Assembly (NCBI RefSeq): GCF_006716905.1
Contig: NZ_VFPV01000004.1
Coordinates: 62,001-126,000 of the forward strand
Reading direction: 5' to 3'
Length of the DNA: 64,000 nt
From: Acidovorax temperans
GTDB taxonomy: Bacteria; Pseudomonadota; Gammaproteobacteria; Burkholderiales; Burkholderiaceae_C
Of the stretch, positions 16,747 through 25,520 are shown in pieces (within the stretch, counting starts at the first letter, position 1; each line of letters opens with the position of its first letter). A program made the position numbers and the translations under genes. The notes under the pieces are model-generated. The model did no database searches. It was not told where the DNA came from and worked only from the letters and a program-made list of their open reading frames with translations.

Positions 16747-17664
16747 CTACCGCTGCCCCAAAAACTGCGCCGGGGGCTGCCCCACCGACTTGCGCACCAT
16801 CGCACTGAACGCGCTGGGGCTGTAGCCCAGTTCGGTGGCGATCTGGCCCACAGGCATGCGGCCCGCCGCCAGCGACACCGCCTTGGCCAGAATCACCTGC
16901 TGGCGCCACTGCGTGAAGGTGCTGCCCAGCTCGGTACGAAACAGCCGCGCCACCGTGCGCAGGCTGGCGCCCGTGTCTTGCGCCCAGGCCTCCAGCGTGG
17001 TGTGGCGCGTGGGGTCGGCCAGCACGGCTTCGCACAACTGGCGCAGGCGCTTGTCGTGGGGCAGGTCCACGCCCAGCTTCACGGGCGCTGCGCGGGCCAG
17101 CTCGTCGCACAGCAGCGCGCTCAGGTGGCGTTCGCGCAGCAGCGTGGCTGCGTTGGGCGGTGGGCCGTCGTCCGGGGTGGTGGGCATTTCACGCACCACG
17201 GCGCGCAGCAGGTCTGAGGCTTCCAGCACCCGGCACTGGCGCCACGCAGCCTGCCCGTGTGGCGCAGTGCGCTCGCCCAAGGCCGCTGGGCCGCAGCGCC
17301 CGCGCGGCTGGTGAAAGTACAGCGTGCGCATTTCGGCGTCTTCCACCATCGTCACGGCGTGTTCCATGCCCGGCGGTATCCACAGCGCACGCGATGGCGG
17401 CACGATGTAGGTGCCCCGGTCCACCGTGAGCTGGATCACGCCGGTGGTGGAGATGGCCACCTGTGCCCACGGGTGGCTGTGCGGCATCACCCGCGTGTCG
17501 GCCCGCAACTGGCGCACCTTGGCGCGCACCGGGCGCTGGGCCGTGGGCACAAACAAGTGCGGGGTCAGTGAATCGACATACGCCACCGGGCGCCGGGCGC
17601 GGCGTGGCGCTGGTGCGCCGGGCGCCTGACGAGGGGCGCTGGAGGTTGTTGCAGGTTTTGGCAT
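16747..17664 (-). CDS. AraC-family regulator with cupin sensor domain
   Basis: A 305-residue regulator. The N-terminal half is a cupin-like domain (VMPHSHPWAQVAIST, then IVPPSRALWIPPGMEHAV). The C-terminal ~100 residues form two helix-turn-helix units, including TLEAWAQDTGASLRTVARLF and IATELGYSPSAFSAMVRKSV. The layout matches the NimR/YeaM subgroup. It is divergent from an MFS transporter 65 bases away, with a palindrome between them, so it likely controls that transporter. The inducer is unknown. Confidence 0.85.
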   Translation of the reverse strand: MPKPATTSSAPRQAPGAPAPRRARRPVAYVDSLTPHLFVPTAQRPVRAKVRQLRADTRVMPHSHPWAQVAISTTGVIQLTVDRGTYIVPPSRALWIPPGMEHAVTMVEDAEMRTLYFHQPRGRCGPAALGERTAPHGQAAWRQCRVLEASDLLRAVVREMPTTPDDGPPPNAATLLRERHLSALLCDELARAAPVKLGVDLPHDKRLRQLCEAVLADPTRHTTLEAWAQDTGASLRTVARLFRTELGSTFTQWRQQVILAKAVSLAAGRMPVGQIATELGYSPSAFSAMVRKSVGQPPAQFLGQR

Positions 17665-17665
17665 G

Positions 17666-17697
17666 TTTGCGATAGTAATTGACCGGCTATCGTCAAA
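17666..17697. promoter_or_regulatory. Candidate operator between AraC regulator and MFS gene
   Basis: TTTGCGATAG at 17666-17675 is the near inverse of CTATCGTCAAA at 17687-17697, with an 11-base spacer. The repeat lies just upstream of both divergent starts. It is the best candidate for the regulator's binding site and would affect both promoters. This is inferred from symmetry and position only. Confidence 0.5.
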
Positions 17698-17729
17698 CTG
17701 CCGAGTCCGGCGTGCCTAAGATCAACCCC

Positions 17730-19007
17730 ATGACCTCTGCATCCTCTGGCAATTCATCTGCCGCCGTGCCGTTTCGGCAAGACGCCCGCACCATCGGGCT
17801 GGTGGGCCTGGCCCATGGCAGCTCGCACTTCTTTCACATGCTGCTGCCGCCACTGTTCCCGTGGCTGATCGCCGAGTTCGGCTTCAGCTATTCCGAACTT
17901 GGGGTGCTGGTGTCGGTGTTTTTCGTGATCTCCGGGGTGGGCCAGGCCCTGTCGGGCTTTTTGGTAGACCGGGTGGGCGCGCGGCCCATCATGTTTTTTG
18001 CGCTGTCGAGCTTTGCGGCCTCTGGGCTGGTGGCGGGCACTGCGCAGGGCTATGGGGGGCTGGTGGTGGCTGCAGCCCTGGCCGGGCTGGGCAACGCGCC
18101 CTTCCACCCGGTGGACTTCACCATCCTGAACAAGCGCGTATCCCCCCAGCGGCTGGGGCACGGTTTTGCGGTGCACGGCATCAGCGGCAACCTGGGCTGG
18201 GCCACGGCGCCAGTGTTCATGGCAGGCATTGCCACGGCCACGGGTTCATGGCGCACAGCCAGCCTGTGCGGCGCGGCGTTTGCGCTGCTGGTGCTGGCCA
18301 TCATGGTGATCAACCGCGACGCGCTGGACGACCGCCAGGGCGAATGGGCCCACCAGGCCAAGGGCGCCGCCAGTGCGCAGGCTGCCAAGCCCGAGCATCC
18401 CATGGCCTTCCTCAAGCTGCCTTCGGTGTGGCTGTGCTTTTCGTTCTTCTTCTGGAGCACCTGCGCCCTCAGCGCCATCCAGAGCTTTGCCAGCCCCGCG
18501 CTGCAGTCCATGTACGGCCTGCCCCTGAGCCTCACGGCCATGGTAGTCACCGGCTACATGCTGTGCGGCGCGGGCGGCATGGTGGTGGGCGGCTTTCTGG
18601 TCGGCCGCGTGCAGCGGCTGGAGAAAGTGATCTCGGTCTGCCTGCTCGGCTCTGCTGCGCTGCTGGCGCTGGTGGCCACAGGGCTGCTGCCCGGCATGGC
18701 AGCACTGGTGGTGGCCTCCATCGCTGGCCTGGGCACGGGCCTGGCCGGCCCCTCGCGCGACATGCTCATCAAGCGTGCCGCGCCACCCGGCGCCACGGGC
18801 CGTGTGTACGGCACCGTGTACTCAGGCCTGGACCTGGGCTTTTGCCTGGCCGCCCCCGTGTTCGGCGCCATGCTGGACCGGGGCATGACCTCAGGCATCT
18901 TCTTCGGCTCTGCCGCTACGCTGGCGCTGAGTGTGGTGTCTGCGGCGTTTGTGGGGGTGGGGCTCGCGGCACGGATGGCGCGGCCAGCGGCGGTGACGGC
19001 GGGGTGA
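17730..19007 (+). CDS. MFS transporter
   Basis: A 425-residue protein with twelve hydrophobic helices. GLAHGSSHFFHMLLPPLFPW is the first helix, and GFLVDRVGARPIMF holds the loop 2-3 MFS motif. GLGNAPFHPVDFTILNKRV resembles the fosmidomycin-resistance subgroup. ATG 17730 was chosen over 17679 because the upstream codons overlap the candidate operator. It probably exports a small toxic compound under control of the divergent AraC regulator. The substrate is not known. Confidence 0.85.
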   Translation: MTSASSGNSSAAVPFRQDARTIGLVGLAHGSSHFFHMLLPPLFPWLIAEFGFSYSELGVLVSVFFVISGVGQALSGFLVDRVGARPIMFFALSSFAASGLVAGTAQGYGGLVVAAALAGLGNAPFHPVDFTILNKRVSPQRLGHGFAVHGISGNLGWATAPVFMAGIATATGSWRTASLCGAAFALLVLAIMVINRDALDDRQGEWAHQAKGAASAQAAKPEHPMAFLKLPSVWLCFSFFFWSTCALSAIQSFASPALQSMYGLPLSLTAMVVTGYMLCGAGGMVVGGFLVGRVQRLEKVISVCLLGSAALLALVATGLLPGMAALVVASIAGLGTGLAGPSRDMLIKRAAPPGATGRVYGTVYSGLDLGFCLAAPVFGAMLDRGMTSGIFFGSAATLALSVVSAAFVGVGLAARMARPAAVTAG

Positions 19008-19434
19008 GGGTGTGATTGGGGGGGCCTCGTTTTGCGCCCCCTTCGGCACCTTCGATGGTGATGTGCTCGTTATATTGATCCGGCACGGTTTATTGCAGAG
19101 TCCAGATGCCGTTCAACTTGAGCCCGTCGAGGGGCTTCGACACCTCAGCCCGAGCAAGGTTTACGAATAAAGCCTGCCGGATCAATAGTTGGGAGGCCGG
19201 TTTCGGCCAGGAGCGGTCGGTGAGAATGGTTGCCCGGATGGCAGCTTCAGGCTGGCTGCCGACGTTCACGGTGGGTGTGGCGTCAGTCGGCTCTCGACCC
19301 CAAGCCGTCTTAATATTCACGGTTGGTTGCACGAGGTGCTTCGATCTTCGACATCCAAGACCGTCCACACATTGCACCCGACCACTTCTCATCGCCCGGT
19401 AAAAAGGGGACTCCAACGAGGCCCTCACATCCCA
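19008..19434. other. Gene-free stretch with an inverted-repeat element
   Basis: No convincing gene is seen in these ~430 bases, which are less GC-rich than the surroundings. TTGATCCGGCA near 19075 and its inverse TGCCGGATCAA near 19178 bound a ~115-base segment. That segment includes GAGCCCGTCGAGGGGCTTCG, a form of the widespread CTTCGACAGGCTCAG-type intergenic repeat. Short open frames on both strands have no recognisable family. The rest may be a decayed insertion. Confidence 0.45.
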
Positions 19435-20268
19435 TCAATCCTCACCCCGCGCCCGTGACTCCCGCGCCTTGCGTGCCCAATAGCGGGACTTGGCCGCATC
19501 GCGGGCCACGCCTTCGCCGCGTGCGTACATGACAGACAGGTTTTGCTGCGCATCGGCATCGCCTTGCTCGGCGGCCTTGGTGTACCAGTGCACGGCCTGC
19601 TTCTTGTCTTGCGCCACGCCTTCGCCGTCGTCATAAGACACGGCCAGGTTGAACTGTGCGCGCACATGGTTTTGTGCGGCCGCCTTGCGGTACCAGGCCA
19701 CGGCCTGCTGGTGGTCTTGTGGCACGCCTTCGCCTTCGTCGTACGCCACCCCCAGGTTGTATTGCGCGTCCGAGTCGCCCTGGTCGGCCGCCTTGCGGTA
19801 CCACTGGGCGGCCATCTGGTGGTCCTTGGCTACACCTTCGCCCTTGTCGTACGAAACGCCCAGGTTGTACTGGGCCTTGGCCAGCCCCTGGTTGGCGGCC
19901 TGGGTGTACCAGTACACCGCCTGTTTAAAGTCCTGCGGCACGCCTTCGCCGTCGTCGTACGAAACGGCCAGGTGGTATTGCGCGTCGGCATGGCCTTGTT
20001 CGGCGGCTTTGCGGTACAGCGCGGCCGCCTTGGCGTGGTCTAGCTGAACGCCTTTGCCAAAGTCGTGCATCAGCCCCAGGTGAAATTGCGCATCGGGGTC
20101 ACCCGCCTGAGCGGCGGGTTGCAGTTCTTTGGCCGCCAGGGCGAACTGGCCCCGGTCGTAGGCGCGCACGCCTTCGGCGGTGCCGGCCCAGGCCGCGCCG
20201 GCCAGCAGCGCGGCGCCCAGGCAGGCTGCAGAAATCCAGGGAAGAAAACGTGAACGTTGGAAGTGCAT
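19435..20268 (-). CDS. Sel1-repeat protein, exported
   Basis: A 277-residue protein with a signal peptide (hydrophobic AACLGAALLAGAAWA, cleavage near residue 28). After a partial first unit come six Sel1/TPR-like repeats of 36 residues, each of the form AQYxLGVxYDxGEGVxxDxxxAxxWYxKAAxQG. ATG 20268 was chosen to give the signal peptide. Sel1 proteins are periplasmic scaffolds for protein-protein contacts. No partner is suggested by the neighbours, and it appears monocistronic. Confidence 0.85.
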   Translation of the reverse strand: MHFQRSRFLPWISAACLGAALLAGAAWAGTAEGVRAYDRGQFALAAKELQPAAQAGDPDAQFHLGLMHDFGKGVQLDHAKAAALYRKAAEQGHADAQYHLAVSYDDGEGVPQDFKQAVYWYTQAANQGLAKAQYNLGVSYDKGEGVAKDHQMAAQWYRKAADQGDSDAQYNLGVAYDEGEGVPQDHQQAVAWYRKAAAQNHVRAQFNLAVSYDDGEGVAQDKKQAVHWYTKAAEQGDADAQQNLSVMYARGEGVARDAAKSRYWARKARESRARGED

Positions 20269-20537
20269 GGTTTGAAGCGGCTTGGCGCTCCTCGCGCTGC
20301 CGCGTTGTTGTGAAGGATGTGAACGCCCTGGTGTTGCCACCCGCGCACGGTGACAGGGCCCCGTGGCTGCGGCGTGGTGGAAGTGTGCCCGCGCCGTGGC
20401 GTAGCGGCACAGCGGTTGCCAACCGTTACATGCGCATGAGTGCCCGGTGTTGCCCGGGCGCAGCGCACGGCGCGGTTTGACGCGCATGGATGTGCTCCCT
20501 ACGATGGCCCTTCTTCCCGCCCCCCGGAGCCGCGCCT

Positions 20538-21911
20538 ATGCCTGCACCCCATTGGATTCACTCTGCCGCCACGCGCTGGGCCTGTACCGGCGTCGCGCTG
20601 GCTGCCGCCGCCTGTGCGCCCTTGTCGCCCAAGCCTGCGAAAACGTCAGAAGCCCCGCCCGTGGCTGCGGCCTGCCCACCGGCGCTCGCGGCCCTGGCCC
20701 GTTGCTTGGCGGGGCAGGATTCTGCGGGGGCCTACTACCTCATCGCCATGCCCCACCAGTGGAACGGCCACCTGGTGCTGCACGCCCACGGTGGGCCAGC
20801 TCTGGGTGCGCCTCGGCCCGAACGCTCGGCGGCAGACCTGGAGCGCTGGGCCATCATGGTCAAGGCCGGTTATGCATGGGCGGGAAGCACCTTCCGCCAG
20901 GGCGGCGTGGAAGTGCGTGCAGCGGCCGAGGACACCGAGCGCCTGCGGCAGATCTTTCTGGGCCATGTGGCGCAGCCGCGCCGCACCATCCTGCACGGGC
21001 AGTCGTGGGGTGCCAGCGTGGCGGCGCGGGGGGCCGAGATGTTCACTTCCACAACCCAAGGCCAGCGCCCGTATGACGCCGTGTTGCTCACCAGCGGTGT
21101 GCTGGCCGGGGGCTCGCGTTCGTACGACTTTCGTACCGACCTGCGCGTGGTCTACCAGTACCTCTGCAACAACCACCCCCGGCCCACTGAGGTGCAATAC
21201 CCGATCAACATCGGCCTGCCCGCTGATGCGACCCTGACCCCGGCCGATCTGGCCGTGCGCGTGAATGAATGCCTGGGGCTGGACAAGCCCGCATCTGCCC
21301 GCACGCCCGAGCAGCAGCGCCGCGTGAAGGTGATCACCGACGTCATCCGCATTCCGGCCAGCTCCATCCAGGGCCACATGAATTGGGCGACGTTCCACTT
21401 TCGCGACGTGGTGCAGCACCGCACCGGGGGCGCCAGCCCCTTTGGCAACGAAGGCGTGCTCTACCGGGGCTCTGATGACGATGCAGCACTGAACGCCGGT
21501 GTGCTGCGCTACCGGGCCCACCCGGCAGCGCTGGCCCGCTTCGCGCAAGACACCGACCCCACCGGCCGCATCCCTGTGCCGGTGCTCACCGTCAAAGGCA
21601 TCGACGACGCGACCGCGTTCGTGGAACTGGATGCCGCATTCAAAACCACGATGGAGCAGGCGGGCACCAGCGGCCATCTGGTGCAGACCTTCACGCGGCA
21701 CAGCAGCCACAGTTACCTGAGCGACCCGACCTACCCCACGCTGATGGCGGCCCTGCTGCGCTGGGTGGAAGACGGCACCCGGCCCACGCCCGCCAGCATT
21801 GCCAGCCAATGCCCGGCGCTGGAGGCCACCTTTGGCAAGGGCTGCGCTTTTGTGCCGGAATACAGCCCCGCGGCGCTGAACACCCGCGTGCCCGAAAGGG
21901 CGCCGCAGTGA
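20538..21911 (+). CDS. Putative lipoprotein alpha/beta-hydrolase
   Basis: About 457 residues. A signal segment ends in LAAAACAPL with a candidate lipobox Cys. The nucleophile elbow is GQSWG, in ILHGQSWGASVAARG. LHAHGGPALG is a plausible oxyanion loop, and RHSSHSYLS near the end may give the catalytic His. GGAG lies 10 bases before ATG 20538. The gene converges on the pdeM-like gene with only four bases between stops. Substrate unknown. Confidence 0.65.
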   Translation: MPAPHWIHSAATRWACTGVALAAAACAPLSPKPAKTSEAPPVAAACPPALAALARCLAGQDSAGAYYLIAMPHQWNGHLVLHAHGGPALGAPRPERSAADLERWAIMVKAGYAWAGSTFRQGGVEVRAAAEDTERLRQIFLGHVAQPRRTILHGQSWGASVAARGAEMFTSTTQGQRPYDAVLLTSGVLAGGSRSYDFRTDLRVVYQYLCNNHPRPTEVQYPINIGLPADATLTPADLAVRVNECLGLDKPASARTPEQQRRVKVITDVIRIPASSIQGHMNWATFHFRDVVQHRTGGASPFGNEGVLYRGSDDDAALNAGVLRYRAHPAALARFAQDTDPTGRIPVPVLTVKGIDDATAFVELDAAFKTTMEQAGTSGHLVQTFTRHSSHSYLSDPTYPTLMAALLRWVEDGTRPTPASIASQCPALEATFGKGCAFVPEYSPAALNTRVPERAPQ

Positions 21912-21915
21912 TCCA

Positions 21916-22653
21916 TCAACCGCCGGGCACCTGCACCACCCGCGTACCGGCAATGGCATAGGCCTGTGCTCCCGCGGGCAGGGCGTTGGCGTGCGTGCCG
22001 GTGAAGGCGCCGAAGGCGGGCAGCACCAGCAGCCCTGGTGGCCCTGGCTGCCATGCAAAACAGGGTAGGCGCATGCGGTCCCGCGCCGGGCCGTGCAGCA
22101 CCACCGAGGGGTGCAAATGCCCCGCCAGCACGGTGTGCCCCGCCACGGCCTGCGGGTGGTGCGCTGCCCGCAAGGGCACGCCAGGCACTGGGGCCCAGGG
22201 CTCTTCCTGCAAGGCAATGTTCAGGTCAGCGGGCGGGGTGCCCGCATGGCGGTCGTGGTTGCCCAGCACCAAGTCCATGGCCACTTGCGCGTGTCGAGCC
22301 CGCCAGCCGCGCAGTTGCTGCCACAGGGCGGGTTGCGCACCGCTGCGCGCATGCAAAAAGTCGCCCAAAAACACCAGCCGCTGTGCACCAGTGGCAGTGA
22401 GCAGCGCATCCAGCCGGGCGATGTTTTCGGCCGTGGTGCCCGTGGGCACGGGCTGCCCCGCATGGCGAAAACTGGCCGCCTTGCCAAAGTGCACATCGGC
22501 CACGAACAGGCTGCGGGCCTGGGGCCACCACACGGCGCGCCCTGGCAGCAGCCACAGCACTGTGCCGCAGGGCAGCGTCAGGGGGCACGCGCCCGCTGGA
22601 TTGGCATGTGTGGGTGGGCAGGGGGCAGTGGTGGGTGACGTCAAGGCAGCCAT
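21916..22653 (-). CDS. pdeM: Ligase-associated phosphoesterase, PdeM type
   Basis: A 245-residue calcineurin-like metallophosphoesterase. The metal motifs appear in order: LFVADVHFGK, FLGDFLHA, VLGNHD and LAGHLHP. These match the PdeM family encoded beside ATP-dependent DNA ligases in many Proteobacteria. It is the last gene of the exonuclease-ligase-helicase operon, 74 bases after the helicase stop. ATG 22653 was chosen; the upstream frame is a low-complexity His/Gly run. The native substrate in repair is not established. Confidence 0.85.
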   Translation of the reverse strand: MAALTSPTTAPCPPTHANPAGACPLTLPCGTVLWLLPGRAVWWPQARSLFVADVHFGKAASFRHAGQPVPTGTTAENIARLDALLTATGAQRLVFLGDFLHARSGAQPALWQQLRGWRARHAQVAMDLVLGNHDRHAGTPPADLNIALQEEPWAPVPGVPLRAAHHPQAVAGHTVLAGHLHPSVVLHGPARDRMRLPCFAWQPGPPGLLVLPAFGAFTGTHANALPAGAQAYAIAGTRVVQVPGG

Positions 22654-22727
22654 GGAGCGCCGAGCATACCGATGGCCGTGGCCGTGGCCGTGTGTGCCGG
22701 GGTGGCGCAATGGCCCCGGCCGCGGGG

Positions 22728-25520
22728 TCAGAACCCGTGCCGTCCCCGGCGTGGCCGCGTGGCGCGTGTGCGGGCGGTGCGCTCGGGCGCATCGCGGTGC
22801 AGGCCCCAGTGGGTGGTGTCGCGCGTTGGTGCCAGGCGCGTGCCCATGGTGTCGTCTGCGGCCACTTCCAGCGCCTGCACCATGCGCTCCAGCCGGTCGC
22901 CCAGGCTCTCGGTGCTCAGCCGTTCGCGAAAGCGCTCCACCATCAGCGGCAGGGCAAAGGGCGTGGGGCGTTCCAGCGTGTGCACGGACAGTTGCTGGGC
23001 CTTCATGCGTTGCAGGGTCTGGGCCAGGCGGCCCATGTCCAGCTCCTGCACCAGCAGCTCGGCCCGGGCCTGGGCCAGCAGCAGGTTGTCCGGGTCGTAC
23101 TGCGCGAACACGTCGTAGTACAGCGAGGAGGATGCCTGCAACTGCCGGCTGCTGCGCTGCTCGCCCGGGTGGCTTTGAAAGATAAGCCCGGCGATGCGCG
23201 CAATTTCGCGAAAGCGCCTGCGCGCCATTTCGGTGGCGTTCAGGCTGGCCAGCACCTCGTCTTCGAGCCCGCTGCCGATGGTGGTGTGTGTGCCTTCGCC
23301 AATCAGGCGCGGCAGCAGTGTGGCCCAGTCCACCGGCTTGGCCGACAGCAGCTCCAGCCCGTAGTCATTGACCGCGATGGAGAAGGTGTTGGGCACCTGC
23401 TGCGACGCGCGCCAGCCCAGCAGCCCGGCCAGGCCCAGGTGCACCAGCCGCCCCGCCAGCGGGTACAGGTACAGGTGCCAGCCCTCGCGCGTGTGCAGCA
23501 CCTCGGCCACCAGGCGGCTGGGCGTGGGCAGGGCCGACCACGCATCCTGCAGCGCCAGCAAGGGCTGCGCGCAGCGCATCTCGGGCGATGCGAACACGCC
23601 GCGCTCGGCCTGCTCCAGCTGGCGCAGCATGGCATCGGCCAGCGTGTTCGACAGCGGCATGCGCCCGCCGTTCCAGCGCGGCAGCGCGGCGCTGCCCCCG
23701 GGGGCGGTGCGCACATAAGCGGTCATCTGCTGCGTGCGCACCAGCTCCAGCAGGCGGCCGGCAAACATGAACACATCGCCGGGTTTGAGGCGTGCGATGA
23801 AGCTCTCTTCCACCGAGCCCAGCTTCCCGCCGCTCACAAACTGCACCTGCATGCTGGCGTCGCTCACGATGGTGCCGATGTTGCTGCGGTGGCGCCGCGC
23901 CAGCCGCGCATCGGGCATGCGCCACACGCCGTCTTCGTCGGGCACCACCCGGTGAAAGTCGGGGTAGTTGGCCAGCGAGGCGCCGCCCCGGCGCACGAAC
24001 TGCAGCGCCCATTGCCAGTCGTTGTCGGCCAAGGTGGCGTAGGCCGGGGCGCGGCGCACCTCGGCCAGCAGGGCATCGGGCACAAAACCGCCGCCCAGGG
24101 CGATGGTCACCAGGTGCTGTACCAGCACATCCAGCGGCGCGCGGGGCGTGTGGCGGTCTTCAATGCGGCCTTCGGCCAGCGCCTGGCGGGCAGCGGCGGC
24201 CTCCACCAGTTCCAGGCTGTGCGTGGGCACCAGCGTGATGCTGCTGGTGCGCCCCGGCGCGTGGCCCGATCGGCCTGCGCGTTGCACCAGCCGCGCCACG
24301 CCCTTGGCCGATCCGATCTGCAGCACCTGCTCCACCGGTAAAAAGTCCACGCCCAGGTCCAGGCTCGATGTGCACACCACCGCCTTGAGCGTGCCTGCTT
24401 TGAGCCCTGCCTCCACCCAGCCGCGCACCTCGCCGCTGAGCGAGCCATGGTGCAGGGCAATGGTGCCCGCCCAGTCGGGCCGCGCCTCCAGCAGCGCCTG
24501 GTACCAGCGCTCGGCCTGCGAGCGGGTGTTGGTGAAGAGAAGTGTTGCACCACCCCTCGCATGCCGGTTGCCACTTGCCATCGCCCCACCTCGCGGCGTT
24601 GCAGTCCTTGCCAATACTTGCGGTATTGGCGGCGGACTGCGCCTTGCGCCGTGGGCCGGTGGCGGCGTGCCATCTTCGGCATCCGAAGGGTGCTGCAACA
24701 CCAGCGTCGACGCGTTGGCCTCGATGGACTGCACCACCTGCGGCAGCAGCGACAGGCCCATGTGCCCGGCCCAGGCAAAGCGCTCCACGCGTTCGGGCAG
24801 CAGCACCTGCACCTGCAGCGCTTTGTCGATGCGGCCCTGCACCAGCAGGGGTTGGGCGCGGCGCGGTGCACGCGGCGGCAGGGCAGGCATCAGCGTGGCC
24901 AGCGCTTCGGGCAGGTTGCCCAGCGTGGCCGACATGCCCCACACCTGCAGGCGCGGGTTCCAGCCCGACAGGCGCGCCAGCGCCAGCTGCACCTGCACGC
25001 CGCGCTTGTTGCCCACCAGCTCGTGCCATTCGTCCACCACCACCAGCTGCACGCTGGCCAAGCGCTCGCGCGCATCGGCGCGGGCCAGTAGCAGCGATAC
25101 GCTTTCGGGCGTGGTGACCAGCACCGTGGGCAGGCGCCGGTCTTGCGCGGCGCGCTCGCCGCTGGCGGTGTCTCCGGTGCGCAGGCCGCTGCTCCAGTGC
25201 GGGGCCAGGTCGGGCAGGGGCTCTTGCAGGGCGCGCAGCGAATCGGCCGCCAGCGCGCGCATGGGGGTGATCCACAGCACCGTGAGCGGCGGGGGCTTGT
25301 TTGCTTCTTTTTTAGGAGCTGCTTGCGCAATATCCACGGGCGCCAGAGCCGAAAAATGCTCCAAAGCGCCGAGCCACACGGCGTACGTCTTGCCCGCGCC
25401 GGTGGTAGCGTGCAGCAGGCCCGAGCGGCCTTCGGCCATGGCCTGCCACACCTGTTGCTGGAAGGCAAACGGCTGCCAGCCCCGCGCGGCCATCCAGCGC
25501 TTTGCGGCCCCTTCGCTCAT
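22728..25520 (-). CDS. Ligase-associated Lhr-like DEXH-box DNA helicase with two repeat-derived insertions
   Basis: A 930-residue superfamily 2 helicase. Walker A is ATTGAGKT (residues 38-45), box II DEWH (163-166), motif III MSATL (~196-200), and motif [13 protein letters not shown]. The C-terminal half is the long Lhr extension. It is larger than usual because of two in-frame insertions. Residues ~58-77 are encoded by the interspersed repeat at 25308-25356. Residues ~277-324 are encoded by a structured repeat at 24549-24692, just before [15 protein letters not shown]. The start overlaps the ligase stop as ATGA. It likely unwinds damaged DNA for the linked nuclease and ligase. Confidence 0.9.
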   Translation of the reverse strand: MSEGAAKRWMAARGWQPFAFQQQVWQAMAEGRSGLLHATTGAGKTYAVWLGALEHFSALAPVDIAQAAPKKEANKPPPLTVLWITPMRALAADSLRALQEPLPDLAPHWSSGLRTGDTASGERAAQDRRLPTVLVTTPESVSLLLARADARERLASVQLVVVDEWHELVGNKRGVQVQLALARLSGWNPRLQVWGMSATLGNLPEALATLMPALPPRAPRRAQPLLVQGRIDKALQVQVLLPERVERFAWAGHMGLSLLPQVVQSIEANASTLVLQHPSDAEDGTPPPAHGARRSPPPIPQVLARTATPRGGAMASGNRHARGGATLLFTNTRSQAERWYQALLEARPDWAGTIALHHGSLSGEVRGWVEAGLKAGTLKAVVCTSSLDLGVDFLPVEQVLQIGSAKGVARLVQRAGRSGHAPGRTSSITLVPTHSLELVEAAAARQALAEGRIEDRHTPRAPLDVLVQHLVTIALGGGFVPDALLAEVRRAPAYATLADNDWQWALQFVRRGGASLANYPDFHRVVPDEDGVWRMPDARLARRHRSNIGTIVSDASMQVQFVSGGKLGSVEESFIARLKPGDVFMFAGRLLELVRTQQMTAYVRTAPGGSAALPRWNGGRMPLSNTLADAMLRQLEQAERGVFASPEMRCAQPLLALQDAWSALPTPSRLVAEVLHTREGWHLYLYPLAGRLVHLGLAGLLGWRASQQVPNTFSIAVNDYGLELLSAKPVDWATLLPRLIGEGTHTTIGSGLEDEVLASLNATEMARRRFREIARIAGLIFQSHPGEQRSSRQLQASSSLYYDVFAQYDPDNLLLAQARAELLVQELDMGRLAQTLQRMKAQQLSVHTLERPTPFALPLMVERFRERLSTESLGDRLERMVQALEVAADDTMGTRLAPTRDTTHWGLHRDAPERTARTRATRPRRGRHGF
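24549..24692. repeat. Structured repeat inside the helicase gene (hairpin family, member 4)
   Basis: It contains GCGGCGTTGC, then AGTCCTTGCCAATA, a 7-base loop, TATTGGC, then GGACT and GCGCCTTGC. AGTCC pairs with GGACT, and CCAATA with TATTGG. The same blocks in the same order occur, inverted, in the ~290 bp element at 34.3 kb. The segment has no stop in the helicase frame and adds about 48 residues. Confidence 0.6.
25308..25356 (+). repeat. Palindromic interspersed repeat, copy 3, inside the helicase gene
   Basis: AGGAGCTGCTTGCGCAATAT, then GGGCGCCAGAGCCGAAAAAT, matches the consensus AGCTGCTTGCGC ... GCGCTAGAGGCCAAAAT. It lies within the helicase reading frame on the opposite strand. It is translated as about 18 residues (residues ~58-77 region) between Walker A and motif Ia. 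Confidence 0.65.

Noticed and set aside
19480..20080. Regular ~108-base repeats as a satellite or CRISPR array
   Set aside because: They encode 36-residue Sel1 units and differ at the DNA level as expected of protein repeats.
22608..24341. Long plus-strand frames opposite the helicase and ligase genes
   Set aside because: They are His/Gln/Ala-rich shadow translations without motifs. The minus-strand enzymes have full motif sets.
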